Of a DNA stretch of 64,000 bases, positions 7,156 to 16,051 are shown one piece after another (within the stretch, counting starts at the first letter, position 1; every line of letters starts with the position of its first letter). The notes below the pieces were generated by a model, which was not told the origin of the DNA, searched no databases, and saw nothing but the letters and a program-made list of their open reading frames with translations. This DNA is from Oscillospiraceae bacterium (lineage in GTDB: Bacteria > Bacillota > Clostridia > Oscillospirales > CAG-272): the NCBI GenBank assembly GCA_015064415.1, contig SVSG01000005.1:47503-111502 (forward strand). Reading direction: 5' to 3'. A program made the translations under genes and the position numbers.

Positions 7156-9291
7156 TCACGGTGAAAAATCAAACACGGCGTTGCCGTCCTTCTCCAAGCG
7201 CAAATAGGCGTCGAAGGCCTTGCCCGATTTGCGGGAGATGAAATTCTTGATCTTGGCGGTGCGCCCCGTTTCCAAAAGAAGCTTTGCGTTCGAAACGGAA
7301 ATGGCGCGATTGCAGATGAACAGATTCAAACGGAATTTGCACCCCTCGCGGTAGCCCTTGCAACCGTAGCTGAACTTGCCGCGCACGACCTCCTTGCCGC
7401 AAAGCGGGCATTTGCCCACAACGTCACCGTAGAGCCCGATATCCTTGTCCTCCTCGATCGGGGCCGCCTGTTGCTCGAAAACGGCGCGCACCTCGGCGGC
7501 GGCCAGTGCCACGCTCTCCTCTACGCTCATCTGTCCGCGGAACACGCGCTTCAGCGCGCGGCCAAGCTCGCTTGTGCGGTGCTTATCCATGCGGATCTCC
7601 AAATGATCCAACGACTCGATCAGATATTCCCCGCCCGGCAGGATGGTATACACATCCTTATTGAGCGCGATATACTGACTTTTTCTTGCATTGTCAATAA
7701 TGCCCGTGCGCGTGGCCTCGGTGCCAAGCTCCAGGCCCTCCAGCACGGCGCGGTATTCCTCGGTATCGTCCGCGTTCTCCTCGTCCTCGGCGTGCTCTGC
7801 CTGCTCGGCGGCGGCCTTTTCCTCGCGGAAGGGATTTTTGAGGTAGTTGTTCAGCGTTTCAATGGTATAATGCTTCGGGGGCGAGGTCTCCTTTTCCACG
7901 GGAGCGAAGGCGATCTCCACCTTATCCCCTTTTTCCAGCTTGGGCAGCATCTTGTCCTTTTGCGTGGCATCATCATACTTCATCCAGCCGCGCTCCACAA
8001 TAACAAGCCCCTTGAGGGTAAATTCTTCAAAATCTCCCACCTTGATGGTGATCTCGGTGCGCTCCGCCACACACGGCTCGGCGCAAAAGACTGCCACAAA
8101 GCGGCGAAAAACGGTGGCGTAAACCAGATTTTCGCGGTCGGAAAGATCACCCTTTCCGGGGATCTTATAGGTCGGGGTTAGCGCCGAGTGCGACTCGATC
8201 TTGCTGTCATCGAAGATCTTGGGGCTATCCTTGAATTTTACGGGATAGCCGATCTTCTGGATCTGGGCAAGGATCTTTTTCATCTTATCCTTCTCGGCGG
8301 TGGCAAGATATTCGGAGTTGGTACGCGGATAGGTCAGATACCCCTTTTCGTAAAGCCCCTGAATGATCTCCAAGCTGTCGCTCATCGACATTTTATGCTT
8401 TTTGCCAAGCAGATTTTGCAGTTTGGAAAGCGAAAAAAGCTTACCGGGTGCAAGATTGTCCTTTTTGCGCTTGACGTTGGTGACAACGGCGCCTGCGGCG
8501 TTGTAGGCGGCGCAAAGCGCCTCTGCCTTTTCTTTTTCCTTTTGATCGAACTTTTTCTTGGAGGTCAGCTCCACCTTCTCGCCGTTTGTTTCCGCATTGC
8601 TGACAATGGCAAGATATTTTCCCGGCACAAAATGGCGGATCGCCATGTCGCGCTCATAAATGGCGCGTACGATGGGGATGATCACGCGCCCCACCCGCAA
8701 CAGCGTCCCGCACTTCAACGTGGCGTAGCGGGTCAGATTGACGCCGTAAAGCCAGTCGACGTAGGTGCGCGCATAGCCCTCGCCGGCGAGGTTTTCATAT
8801 TCCGCCTCGTCCTTCATGTCCGCGAGCGCCGCCGCCACCGTTTCGGGGGTCTGATCGGGCAACCACAGGCGCTTCAAGACCTTCTTAGAGGTAAGCGCGT
8901 GACGGATGCAAAGCCGCACGATGATCTCTCCCTCGCGATCCGCGTCCCCCGCGTTCACGATGGTGTCCACGTCGGGGCGGTTGCACAAATATTTGATAGT
9001 CTCAAACTGCTTTTTCACACCCGCATCCACACCCTTTTTGTCGCTCGTACGCCGCAGCTCGAAGCGGAACTCCTCGGGAATGCAGGGCAGGTTTTCCATG
9101 CACCAATGCCCGTTTGCAGAGGCGGGCGCGGGAGAATACGCCTCGATATCCGCAAGAGAAAACAGATGCCCGAAGGCCCACGTAATAAAATAGCCGCACC
9201 CCTCCAGATAACCGTCGCGCCGCTGCATCTGCCCGATGCCCGCCGCGATGTTGCGCGCCAGACTTGGCTTTTCCGCAATGATCAGAACCAT
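7156..9291 (-). CDS. topB: DNA topoisomerase III (type IA)
   Basis: This 711-residue protein is a type IA topoisomerase. The TOPRIM domain starts VLIIAEKPSLARNIA, with acidic NAGDADREGE at about 113-122. The catalytic tyrosine is Tyr321 in GYLTYPRTNSEYL, and TRTGIIDNA occurs later. The C-terminus carries one Cys-rich zinc-ribbon-like element (CPLCGKEVVRG). It decatenates single-stranded or recombining DNA and fits the TopB class better than TopA, which normally has several zinc fingers. The ATG at 9291 follows AAAAGGAGGTGAGGAT, and a good promoter lies at 9321-9349. Surface lipoprotein genes follow closely. Confidence 0.93.
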   Translation of the reverse strand: MVLIIAEKPSLARNIAAGIGQMQRRDGYLEGCGYFITWAFGHLFSLADIEAYSPAPASANGHWCMENLPCIPEEFRFELRRTSDKKGVDAGVKKQFETIKYLCNRPDVDTIVNAGDADREGEIIVRLCIRHALTSKKVLKRLWLPDQTPETVAAALADMKDEAEYENLAGEGYARTYVDWLYGVNLTRYATLKCGTLLRVGRVIIPIVRAIYERDMAIRHFVPGKYLAIVSNAETNGEKVELTSKKKFDQKEKEKAEALCAAYNAAGAVVTNVKRKKDNLAPGKLFSLSKLQNLLGKKHKMSMSDSLEIIQGLYEKGYLTYPRTNSEYLATAEKDKMKKILAQIQKIGYPVKFKDSPKIFDDSKIESHSALTPTYKIPGKGDLSDRENLVYATVFRRFVAVFCAEPCVAERTEITIKVGDFEEFTLKGLVIVERGWMKYDDATQKDKMLPKLEKGDKVEIAFAPVEKETSPPKHYTIETLNNYLKNPFREEKAAAEQAEHAEDEENADDTEEYRAVLEGLELGTEATRTGIIDNARKSQYIALNKDVYTILPGGEYLIESLDHLEIRMDKHRTSELGRALKRVFRGQMSVEESVALAAAEVRAVFEQQAAPIEEDKDIGLYGDVVGKCPLCGKEVVRGKFSYGCKGYREGCKFRLNLFICNRAISVSNAKLLLETGRTAKIKNFISRKSGKAFDAYLRLEKDGNAVFDFSP

Positions 9292-9320
9292 ATCCTCACC
9301 TCCTTTTACACAATCAATTT

Positions 9321-9349
9321 ATTGTACCATATTTTTGCCGCAAAGTCAA
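9321..9349 (-). promoter_or_regulatory. Sigma-A promoter for topB
   Basis: On the minus strand TTGACT (9344-9349) and TACAAT (9321-9326) are separated by 17 nt, with TGG just upstream of the -10 giving an extended -10. It lies about 30 nt before the topB start and back-to-back with the plus-strand promoter at 9388. Confidence 0.8.
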
Positions 9350-9387
9350 TTCACGCAAGATATATTTCCCATTTACCGCGACACGTC

Positions 9388-9416
9388 TTGACAAAAAGGC
9401 ATTATCTTGTTATAAT
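9388..9416 (+). promoter_or_regulatory. Consensus sigma-A promoter for the flippase-pssA-psd operon
   Basis: A perfect TTGACA (9388-9393) and perfect TATAAT (9411-9416) are separated by 17 nt. It drives the plus-strand operon beginning at 9480 and would give a leader of about 55 nt. Confidence 0.9.
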
Positions 9417-9479
9417 AAATTAGTTAGTGTATGCAAAATACTTTTTTAAAAACATACAAGGAGAATTTTTCTTCCCTTC

Positions 9480-10604
9480 ATGAAAAAATCACATAAAAAA
9501 CAACTTTTAAACATCGCGTTCGTGGTGCTTCTGGCAGGGCTTACCTTCCTCATGCTGTTTTTGAGCAGCGATGAGTTGAATATGGAAAGTCTCACGTCCT
9601 TCTTTGCAGATTGCAATCTGTGGCTGATCGCGGCCGCCGTCGGCTGTATGCTGCTTTACATTGTAATGGAGGCGGCCAGCTTGCATATCATCCTGTACCG
9701 CTTCGGGCATCGGCCTCGGCTTTCCGCTTCGCTTGCCTATTCTGCCTCCGACGTCTATTATTCCGCCATCACCCCTTCGGCCACGGGCGGCCAGCCCGCC
9801 TCCGCCTTTTACATGATCCGTGACGGCGTTTCGGGCGGAACGGCTTGCTTTGCGCTGGTCTTTAATCTTCTGGCCTACACCGCATCTCTTCTCACGATCG
9901 GCACGGTGGTGCTGGCACTCAACTTCCCGCTCTTCCTTTCCTTTTCGATCTGGGTCAAGCTTTTCATCATTGCGGGCTTTGTGGCCCAGCTCTCGCTTTT
10001 GTTCCTTTTCATTGCCTGCATCCGTCACCCCGGTGCCGTGCTGCGTCTCGGCAATTTCCTGATCACCGTTCTTGTGCGCATCCGCATCATCCGCAAGGAG
10101 GAAAAATGGCGCGGCAAGCTGGACAGAATGGTGAAAAAATACCGTGGCTGCTACGAATGCTTCCAGCACCAACGCGGGCTTTTCTGGCAGGTGTTCCTTT
10201 GCAATGTTCTGCAACGCGCCTCATTGATCTTTGTTTCCGCGCTTGTGTGCTTTTCGGCCACCGACTGCTCCCTTTGGGATATGTTCGTCATGCAGACCTT
10301 TGCCATGATCGGCTACAACTCCATTCCTCTGCCCGGCGGCTCGGGGGCGTATGAATTTTTGTATATCAACATTTACGAAAAGGCATTTGGCTCCGATTTT
10401 ATTCTGATCGCCATGATGGTCACACGTGTGATCTCCTACTATCTCTCCATGCTGCTAAGCGGTCTTTACACCGCGCTGTATCACGTCCTTGCGCCCAATC
10501 GCCGCAAGGAGGCAGCATCCCCCGCAGATACACAAGCCCCTGCCGCTGTCGCGCAGGAAGTAACGTCAACAGAAACGGAAGGTGACTCCAATGAAAAAGC
10601 GTAA
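9480..10604 (+). CDS. YbhN/UPF0104-family membrane protein (LPG-synthase TM-domain type)
   Basis: This 374-residue polytopic membrane protein has about eight hydrophobic segments. TPSATGGQPASAFYM (about 98-113) and the later PLPGGSGAYE are the conserved motifs of the MprF/AglD flippase-like TM family (PF03706). There is no catalytic C-terminal synthase domain, so lipid flipping is likelier than lysyl transfer. The tail is a Pro/Ala/Thr-rich cytoplasmic stretch. The nearest AGGAG is about 16 nt before the ATG, unusually far. It overlaps pssA by 14 nt, linking it to phosphatidylethanolamine synthesis. The cargo is inferred, not known. Confidence 0.85.
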   Translation: MKKSHKKQLLNIAFVVLLAGLTFLMLFLSSDELNMESLTSFFADCNLWLIAAAVGCMLLYIVMEAASLHIILYRFGHRPRLSASLAYSASDVYYSAITPSATGGQPASAFYMIRDGVSGGTACFALVFNLLAYTASLLTIGTVVLALNFPLFLSFSIWVKLFIIAGFVAQLSLLFLFIACIRHPGAVLRLGNFLITVLVRIRIIRKEEKWRGKLDRMVKKYRGCYECFQHQRGLFWQVFLCNVLQRASLIFVSALVCFSATDCSLWDMFVMQTFAMIGYNSIPLPGGSGAYEFLYINIYEKAFGSDFILIAMMVTRVISYYLSMLLSGLYTALYHVLAPNRRKEAASPADTQAPAAVAQEVTSTETEGDSNEKA

Positions 10605-11259
10605 TCCCTTTATCGGATTTTATCATTACGGCGTTATTCTGACTTATCTTTCCCTTGCCTCTGCCATCGTCGGCATCTGCTTTTCCGTGGGAGGAAACAG
10701 AGCGGCTTATCCCGAAATCGGCGTGATCTGTCTTTTGATCTCCGGCATTTGCGACGCATTTGACGGTGCCGTGGCTCGCACGCGCAAAAACAGAACGCGC
10801 GAGGACCGCATGTTCGGCGAGCGCATCGACTCGCTCGCGGACCTCATTGCCTTTGGCGTGGCCCCCGCCATGATCGGCTTCGGCATGCAGATCAACCGCT
10901 GGTTCTACATTCCCGTTTACGTCATTTTCGTGCTTTGCGGCCTTATCCGTCTTGCCTACTTTGACGTGACCGAGCAGATCCGTACCGAGGATCCCAACTG
11001 CGGCAAGCGCACCTACTACGAGGGCATGCCCATCACCAACGTGGCCTTTTTCCTGCCCATCTTCTTCCTTGTGGCCACCCTGTTCGATCCTTATTCCTTC
11101 GGCCGCACCGCCGTGATGCTTGGCGGCTATCTGCTGATGGCGGTTCTCTTTATTCTCCGCTTTAAAACGCCCAAGCCCGGCATCAAGGGCATCCTTGCCC
11201 TGATCGGTATTCTGACCGTCATTCTGGCAGCGCTTGTCGCGCTTCACGTCGTGTTATGA
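10591..11259 (+). CDS. pssA: CDP-diacylglycerol-serine O-phosphatidyltransferase
   Basis: This 222-residue membrane enzyme makes phosphatidylserine from CDP-diacylglycerol and serine. The CDP-alcohol phosphotransferase motif is present: CDAFDGAVAR, then G and D...D (Asp55, Asp58, Arg63, Gly76, Asp80, Asp84). The Arg-to-Gly spacer is 12 residues rather than the usual 8. RIDSLADLIAFGVAPA is typical of PssA. ATG 10591, with GGAAGG eight nt upstream, is preferred over GTG 10582. It overlaps the upstream gene by 14 nt and psd by 4 nt, so product and next enzyme are made together. Confidence 0.93.
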   Translation: MKKRNPFIGFYHYGVILTYLSLASAIVGICFSVGGNRAAYPEIGVICLLISGICDAFDGAVARTRKNRTREDRMFGERIDSLADLIAFGVAPAMIGFGMQINRWFYIPVYVIFVLCGLIRLAYFDVTEQIRTEDPNCGKRTYYEGMPITNVAFFLPIFFLVATLFDPYSFGRTAVMLGGYLLMAVLFILRFKTPKPGIKGILALIGILTVILAALVALHVVL

Positions 11260-12104
11260 GAAAGGTGATCGCCAAGGAAGCGCTACAACCGGGTAAGTTC
11301 CTGCGCTTGTGCTACCGCTCCCGTCTCGGCAAGCCGCTTTTGTGGCTTTCCACCCGCCGCTTTGTTTCCAAAATTGCCGGATGCTATCTGGACAGCCGCC
11401 TCTCGCGCGGTATGATCAAGGGCTACGCCAAGCGCAACAACATTGACCTTTCGCAGTACGAAGAAGGGCCCTTCCCCTCCTTCAACGCGTTTTTTACGCG
11501 CCGCATCCGCCCTGAGCTGCGCCCCTTTTGTGCTGATCCCTGCGCCTTCCCCTCCCCTTGCGACAGCAAGCTTTCCGTTTACCGCATCGACGGGGACTGC
11601 CGCTTTGAGATCAAGGGCTTCACCTACACCGCACAAACGCTTTTGAAAAACGAGGAGCTTGCCGCACGCTATGCGGGCGGACTTTGCCTTGTATTCCGCC
11701 TTTGCGTGGACGATTACCACCGCTACCATTACCCCGACAACTGCACGCACGGCGCGCCCGTATTTCTCAAGGGTCGCCTGCATACAGTGCAGCCCATCGC
11801 ACTTGAAAATCGCCGCGTATTCACGGAAAACTGCCGCGAATACACCGTGCTTCACACGGAAAATTTCGGGGATATCACGCAGGTGGAGGTCGGGGCCTTG
11901 ATGGTTGGCCGTATCGTCAACAATCACAAGGACGGCGCCCACAAGCGCGGCGAGGAAAAGGGCCGGTTTGAATTCGGTGGCTCAACCATCGTGCTCCTCG
12001 TGGAAAAGGACCGCGTATGCTTGGATGAAGAATTTTTCCAAAACACCGAAAACGGCAACGAGACCGTTGTTCGCTGCGGCGAGCGGATCGGTTGCAAGCT
12101 TTGA
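11256..12104 (+). CDS. psd: Phosphatidylserine decarboxylase
   Basis: This 282-residue proenzyme converts phosphatidylserine to phosphatidylethanolamine. It self-cleaves to form a pyruvoyl group; the cleavage motif appears as FGGSTI near residues 240-245 (Ser243) in place of the textbook LGST, a variant used in many Firmicutes. SFNAFFTRR, VDDYHRYHYP (catalytic His region) and VGRIVNNH are other family blocks. It starts within the pssA stop (ATGA), completing a flippase-pssA-psd operon that ends at the terminator 12109-12148. Confidence 0.94.
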   Translation: MRKVIAKEALQPGKFLRLCYRSRLGKPLLWLSTRRFVSKIAGCYLDSRLSRGMIKGYAKRNNIDLSQYEEGPFPSFNAFFTRRIRPELRPFCADPCAFPSPCDSKLSVYRIDGDCRFEIKGFTYTAQTLLKNEELAARYAGGLCLVFRLCVDDYHRYHYPDNCTHGAPVFLKGRLHTVQPIALENRRVFTENCREYTVLHTENFGDITQVEVGALMVGRIVNNHKDGAHKRGEEKGRFEFGGSTIVLLVEKDRVCLDEEFFQNTENGNETVVRCGERIGCKL

Positions 12105-12108
12105 AATA

Positions 12109-12148
12109 ACAAAAGAAGTGCTTGGCAAATGCCAAGCACTTCTTTTGT
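12109..12148. terminator. Bidirectional terminator between psd and the DUF1385 gene
   Basis: A 19-bp perfect inverted repeat (acaaaagaagtgcttggca and its complement) has a 2-nt centre. AAAAG and CTTTT ends give usable U-runs on both strands. It begins 4 nt after the psd stop and abuts the stop codon of the convergent gene at 12149. Confidence 0.92.
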
Positions 12149-13189
12149 TTATTCTTCACACGATGCGGCCTGCGCGGCGGCGATCTCCGCGTCCTTTTCC
12201 TCTTCGGGAAGGACGGCGATGAAGGCCTTGATGGCGCATTCGATCATATCGTCGGTGGGCTCCTTCACGGTGACGCGCTGCAGCCACAGCCCGGGCGCCG
12301 AGAGGATACGGGTGAAAATATTATCGTATCGCCCCGCAAGCTTCAAAATCTCGTAGCCGACCCCCATATTGATGGGGAAAAGCAAGAGCTTGAGCAGGGT
12401 GCGAAGCACGGTATACAGTGTGGGGGAAATGCCGTCAAACTCCGCGGGGATCAAAAATCCGATCAGGATGCTGACCAGCATCATCAAAATCAGGAAAGAG
12501 GTGCCGCAACGGGGGTGGAAGCGGCGCTGTTCCCTCACGTTTGCCACGGTAAGGGGAACACCGTTCTCGTAGCAGAAGATGGTTTTATGCTCGGCCCCAT
12601 GGTACATGAAGGTGCGGCGAATATCCTTCATCAAAAGCATCGCCGCCATATAGGCCACGATGATCAGAATCTTCAAAACGCCCTCAAAGGCGGAGCGCAA
12701 CCAGCGATTTCCGACCCAAGCTTCAGGGAACAAAAGCTCCAGCTTGGAATATAGAAAGGCGGGCAGCCACATGAACAGAAAGAGCGCCAGCAAAACGGCA
12801 AACACCACGGAGAAAATCTTCACCGCAAGCATCGCCCCGTCACTGATCCCCTTTTGCGGCTCCTGCACGGTTTTTTCGCCCTCAGAGCCATTCTGCGCCG
12901 CATCCTCATCCGGCATTTCCTCAAGGGCAATGTCAGCAGAGCGCATCAACGCCTTATAACCGATCACCATAGAATCAATAAAGCCAAATACACCGCGCAC
13001 GATCGGCCAGCGGCAGATCGCGGGGCGCTTCTTCTTTTTGATCTCCTCTTCCTCGAAAAAGATCTCGCCGTTCGGGCGGCGCACCGCCATCGCGCTCTTT
13101 TTCGGGCCGCGCATCATAATGCCCTCCATCAGCGCCTGACCGCCGATCGAGGTTTTACGCCGCGCGCAACATACTTCCTTATCTTTCAT
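12149..13189 (-). CDS. DUF1385 family (YqhQ-like) membrane protein
   Basis: This 346-residue protein opens with SIGGQALMEGIMMRGP, the signature of DUF1385/YqhQ. The WPIVRGVFGFIDS block and YHGAEHKTIFCYE near the middle (His and Glu possibly metal-binding) are conserved in the family. It has about four membrane segments separated by an acidic linker (residues about 90-110). Biochemical function is not established. It follows prs on the same strand and ends in the shared terminator. YqhQ is widespread in Firmicutes, so this is probably a core gene. Confidence 0.85.
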   Translation of the reverse strand: MKDKEVCCARRKTSIGGQALMEGIMMRGPKKSAMAVRRPNGEIFFEEEEIKKKKRPAICRWPIVRGVFGFIDSMVIGYKALMRSADIALEEMPDEDAAQNGSEGEKTVQEPQKGISDGAMLAVKIFSVVFAVLLALFLFMWLPAFLYSKLELLFPEAWVGNRWLRSAFEGVLKILIIVAYMAAMLLMKDIRRTFMYHGAEHKTIFCYENGVPLTVANVREQRRFHPRCGTSFLILMMLVSILIGFLIPAEFDGISPTLYTVLRTLLKLLLFPINMGVGYEILKLAGRYDNIFTRILSAPGLWLQRVTVKEPTDDMIECAIKAFIAVLPEEEKDAEIAAAQAASCEE

Positions 13190-13207
13190 ACAGTTCCTTT
13201 CACGGGG

Positions 13208-13250
13208 AAATGGCCGTTACAGTTTGAAACCCATGCTGCAACGGCCATTT
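13208..13250. other. Hairpin between prs and the DUF1385 gene
   Basis: An 11-bp perfect inverted repeat (AAATGGCCGTT/AACGGCCATTT) encloses a 21-nt loop. No T-run follows on the minus strand, so it looks like an mRNA-stabilising or partial-termination element rather than a full terminator. Confidence 0.4.
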
Positions 13251-13275
13251 ATGAATTCACGTCTGTTATCTTGTT

Positions 13276-14400
13276 TTACTTGCTGCCCATGGACTTGCGG
13301 TGCTTCTCCAACAGGTTGTGGATACGCTTGGCAGGATTGAGCAGATTGCTGATGGTCTCGTCATGGTTCAACGTGTCGATGATGTATGCCACGTACTTGC
13401 ACATATTGACCTCTACGTACCACTCCTTGGAAAGCAGCTCGGGAGAGCGGTAAACCAGGTTGGTGGTGAAGATGCGGTCGATGATACCGTCCTTGAAGGC
13501 CTTATCGAACTTTTCCAGACCGTCGGTAAACAGACCGAAGGTATCGAAGCAGAAGATGCGCTTTGCGCCCTTCTCCTTGAGCTGCTGCGCCACGTCAAGC
13601 AAGGACTCACCGGAGGAGATCATATCGTCCACGATGATGGCATCCTTACCGTGCAGGTCACGGCCAAGGTATTCGTGTGCCTCAATGGGGTTGCGGCCGT
13701 TCACGATCTTGGCGTAGTTACGGCGCTTGTAGAACATACCGATGTCCAGACCCATCATAGAGGAGAAGTACATGCAACGGCCCATAGCGCCCTCATCGGG
13801 AGAAATGATGACCATATCCTCTTTGTCGATGGAAATATCGGGATACTGACGGACCAGCGCCTTGATCATCTGATAGGTGGGACGCACGTCGTCAAAGCCG
13901 TTGAGCGGGATGGCATTCTGAATGCGGGGGTCGTGTGCATCAAAGGTGATGAAGTTCTGCACGCCCATACCGACAAGCTCCTGCAGCATCAGTGCGCAGT
14001 CCAACGACTCGCGGTGAGAGCGTCTGTGCTGACGTCCCTCGTAGAGCATCGGCATAATGACCGAGACGCGGCGTGCCTTGCCTGCGATGGCGGCGATCAC
14101 GCGCTTGAGGTCGGCGTAATGGTCATCGGGGCTCATGGGCACCTGTTTACCGTACATATTATAGGTAACGCTGTAATTAAAGGGATCGCACACGATATAA
14201 ACGTCGTGTCCGCGCAAGGACTGGTGAAGCATACCCTTTGCCTCGCCCGTGCTAAAACGGGGGCACTCTGCCTTGGCAAGGAAGGATTCCTCACCGCCGT
14301 GGCGGCGCCATTCCTTCAAATAGTTGTCAACCTGGGTCACGAACTGCTCGCAACCGCTCATACCGATGACACTGAGTTCCCCGAAAAGTACTTCCTTCAT
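13276..14400 (-). CDS. prs: Ribose-phosphate pyrophosphokinase (divergent form)
   Basis: This 374-residue enzyme makes PRPP from ATP and ribose 5-phosphate for nucleotides, His, Trp and NAD. The PRPP loop is clear: AIIVDDMISSGESLLD (about 250-266). VIMPMLYEGRQHRRSHRES replaces the usual YARQDRK ATP loop, and FDAHDPRIQNAIP replaces DLHAxQIQGFF. It is about 60 residues longer than classical Prs, with extra N-terminal sequence. Similar long forms occur in Clostridia. It has its own promoter (14472-14500) and is probably co-transcribed with the DUF1385 gene. Confidence 0.87.
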   Translation of the reverse strand: MKEVLFGELSVIGMSGCEQFVTQVDNYLKEWRRHGGEESFLAKAECPRFSTGEAKGMLHQSLRGHDVYIVCDPFNYSVTYNMYGKQVPMSPDDHYADLKRVIAAIAGKARRVSVIMPMLYEGRQHRRSHRESLDCALMLQELVGMGVQNFITFDAHDPRIQNAIPLNGFDDVRPTYQMIKALVRQYPDISIDKEDMVIISPDEGAMGRCMYFSSMMGLDIGMFYKRRNYAKIVNGRNPIEAHEYLGRDLHGKDAIIVDDMISSGESLLDVAQQLKEKGAKRIFCFDTFGLFTDGLEKFDKAFKDGIIDRIFTTNLVYRSPELLSKEWYVEVNMCKYVAYIIDTLNHDETISNLLNPAKRIHNLLEKHRKSMGSK

Positions 14401-14471
14401 AAAAAACCTCCGCGCTGAAAATTATTGATTGATCGGGACCGTGTTTTCATCACGAAAACAGATGTAAGTAT

Positions 14472-14500
14472 ATTATAACATATTATTTCCGTTTTGAAAA
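14472..14500 (-). promoter_or_regulatory. Probable promoter for prs
   Basis: On the minus strand TTTTCA (14495-14500, four of six matches) and a perfect TATAAT (14472-14477) are 17 nt apart. The -35 overlaps the weak hairpin that follows rhaB, so termination of rhaB and initiation of prs share sequence. Confidence 0.6.
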
Positions 14501-14538
14501 CCCCCTTTTCGGGATTTTTTGACGGAAAAACGATAAAT

Positions 14539-16020
14539 TTAGATCTGTGCGTCGCAAATCTTACAGAACCGGGCGTAGGCATCCTCCCACTCGGCACGGT
14601 CTGCGGTGGGCTCGTAAACCACGGGGTCGAAGGAGTCGCGCACAAGAGCACGTGCCTCGGAAAGGTCCTTGAGCTCGCCTGCTGCAATGTACTGCATGCA
14701 AAGGTTACCGATGGCAGTTGCCTCCACAGGGCCTGCAATCACGGGTACGTTGCACGCGTGCGCGGCAAGCTGGCAAAGGAAGGTATCCTTGGTGCCGCCG
14801 CCCACGATGTGAATGGCCTTGACGGGCTTACCGCGCAGCGCAGAGATGCCGTCCATGGTATAGCGGTAACGAAGTGCCAGGCTTTCCATAATGACGCGCA
14901 CGATCTGACCCTCGTTTTCCGGCACGTGCTGGCCCGTCAGCTCGCAGAAGCGACGGATGCGCTCGGGCATGTTGCCGGGCGTGGCGAACATCGGATGGTC
15001 GGGATTGATGAAGGAGACAAGCGGCTTCTCTGCCTCGGCAAAATTCTGCAGATCGGCAAAGCTGAAGTCCTTGCCCTCACGCTTCCATTGACGGCGGGAT
15101 TCCTGCACCGTCCAAAGGCCCATAATGTTCTTGAGGAAACGGATGGTGCCCATCGCGCCGCCCTCGTTGGAGAAGTTGAGTGCGCGGCACTGCTCGTTAT
15201 TGAGGGGAGCATTCAGCTCGGCACCCATCAGCGACCACGTACCGCTGGAAATGTAGATGAAATCATCCTGCGCGGCGGGCACGGCGATGACGGCACTTGC
15301 CGTATCGTGAGAGGCCACGTTGAACACCTTGAAATTCACGCCGCCCAGCTCCTCGCTGACCTCGCGGGAAAGGGTGCCAAGGCAGTTGCCGGGCTCGACC
15401 AGATTGTCGATCAACTGCGGGAGCCCCAGCTTTTGGAAGATCTCGGGTGCGACCTTACGGGTGGCGGCGTTGAGCAACGCGCCCGTGGAGGCGATGGTGT
15501 ACTCGGTCGCCTTCACGCCCGTGAGGAAGTAGTTGAGCAGATCGGGGATAAACAGCATCTGCTTGGCGGCGGCCTGCAATTCGGGGTTGTCGCGCTGATC
15601 GGCAACAAGCTGATATACGGTATTGAAATTCAGGGTCTGAATGCCCGTGATATCATACAGCTCCTTGGCAGAGATCTTGTCCTCAATGGCGGCGGGAAGC
15701 CCGTCGGTGCGAGTGTCACGGTAGTGCATCGGGTTACCAAGCAGCTGACCGTACTTGTCGATATAGCCGTAGTCCACGCCCCAGGTGTCAATGCCCATAC
15801 CCACGATCTTCTCGCCGGAAAGGCCCGCTTCGCGGATCGACTGCTTGATCTCGTGGAAGATGCGCAGGATATCCCAACGGAAATGCCCCGAAACGGTAAC
15901 GGGATCGTTGGAAAAACGATGATTTTCGCGCAGGGTGAGTTTGCTGCCGTTGTAGCTGCCCACGATGCCGCGGCCGCTGGAAGCGCCCAGGTCGATGGCT
16001 AACATTTTCAAGTCTTTCAT
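14539..16020 (-). CDS. rhaB: Rhamnulokinase (FGGY carbohydrate kinase)
   Basis: This 493-residue kinase phosphorylates L-rhamnulose to rhamnulose 1-phosphate. The N-terminus MLAIDLGASSGRG is the phosphate-1 motif with the RhaB-type ASSGR. GMGIDTWGVDYGYID, SHDTASAVIAVP and YISSGTWSLMG are typical of RhaB, and IHIVGGGTKDTFLCQ forms the adenosine motif. The length matches RhaB. No rhamnose isomerase or aldolase gene is in the window, but a GH78 alpha-L-rhamnosidase lies at 25139. It sits 31 nt after mutS2, probably at the end of that long operon. Confidence 0.9.
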   Translation of the reverse strand: MKDLKMLAIDLGASSGRGIVGSYNGSKLTLRENHRFSNDPVTVSGHFRWDILRIFHEIKQSIREAGLSGEKIVGMGIDTWGVDYGYIDKYGQLLGNPMHYRDTRTDGLPAAIEDKISAKELYDITGIQTLNFNTVYQLVADQRDNPELQAAAKQMLFIPDLLNYFLTGVKATEYTIASTGALLNAATRKVAPEIFQKLGLPQLIDNLVEPGNCLGTLSREVSEELGGVNFKVFNVASHDTASAVIAVPAAQDDFIYISSGTWSLMGAELNAPLNNEQCRALNFSNEGGAMGTIRFLKNIMGLWTVQESRRQWKREGKDFSFADLQNFAEAEKPLVSFINPDHPMFATPGNMPERIRRFCELTGQHVPENEGQIVRVIMESLALRYRYTMDGISALRGKPVKAIHIVGGGTKDTFLCQLAAHACNVPVIAGPVEATAIGNLCMQYIAAGELKDLSEARALVRDSFDPVVYEPTADRAEWEDAYARFCKICDAQI

Positions 16021-16051
16021 AATTGTAAACTCCTTTATTTCAAATGCAAAT

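Noticed and set aside
14401..14538. Small gene between prs and rhaB
   Set aside because: No start with a ribosome site and no sustained frame; the gap is explained by the prs promoter and a weak hairpin.
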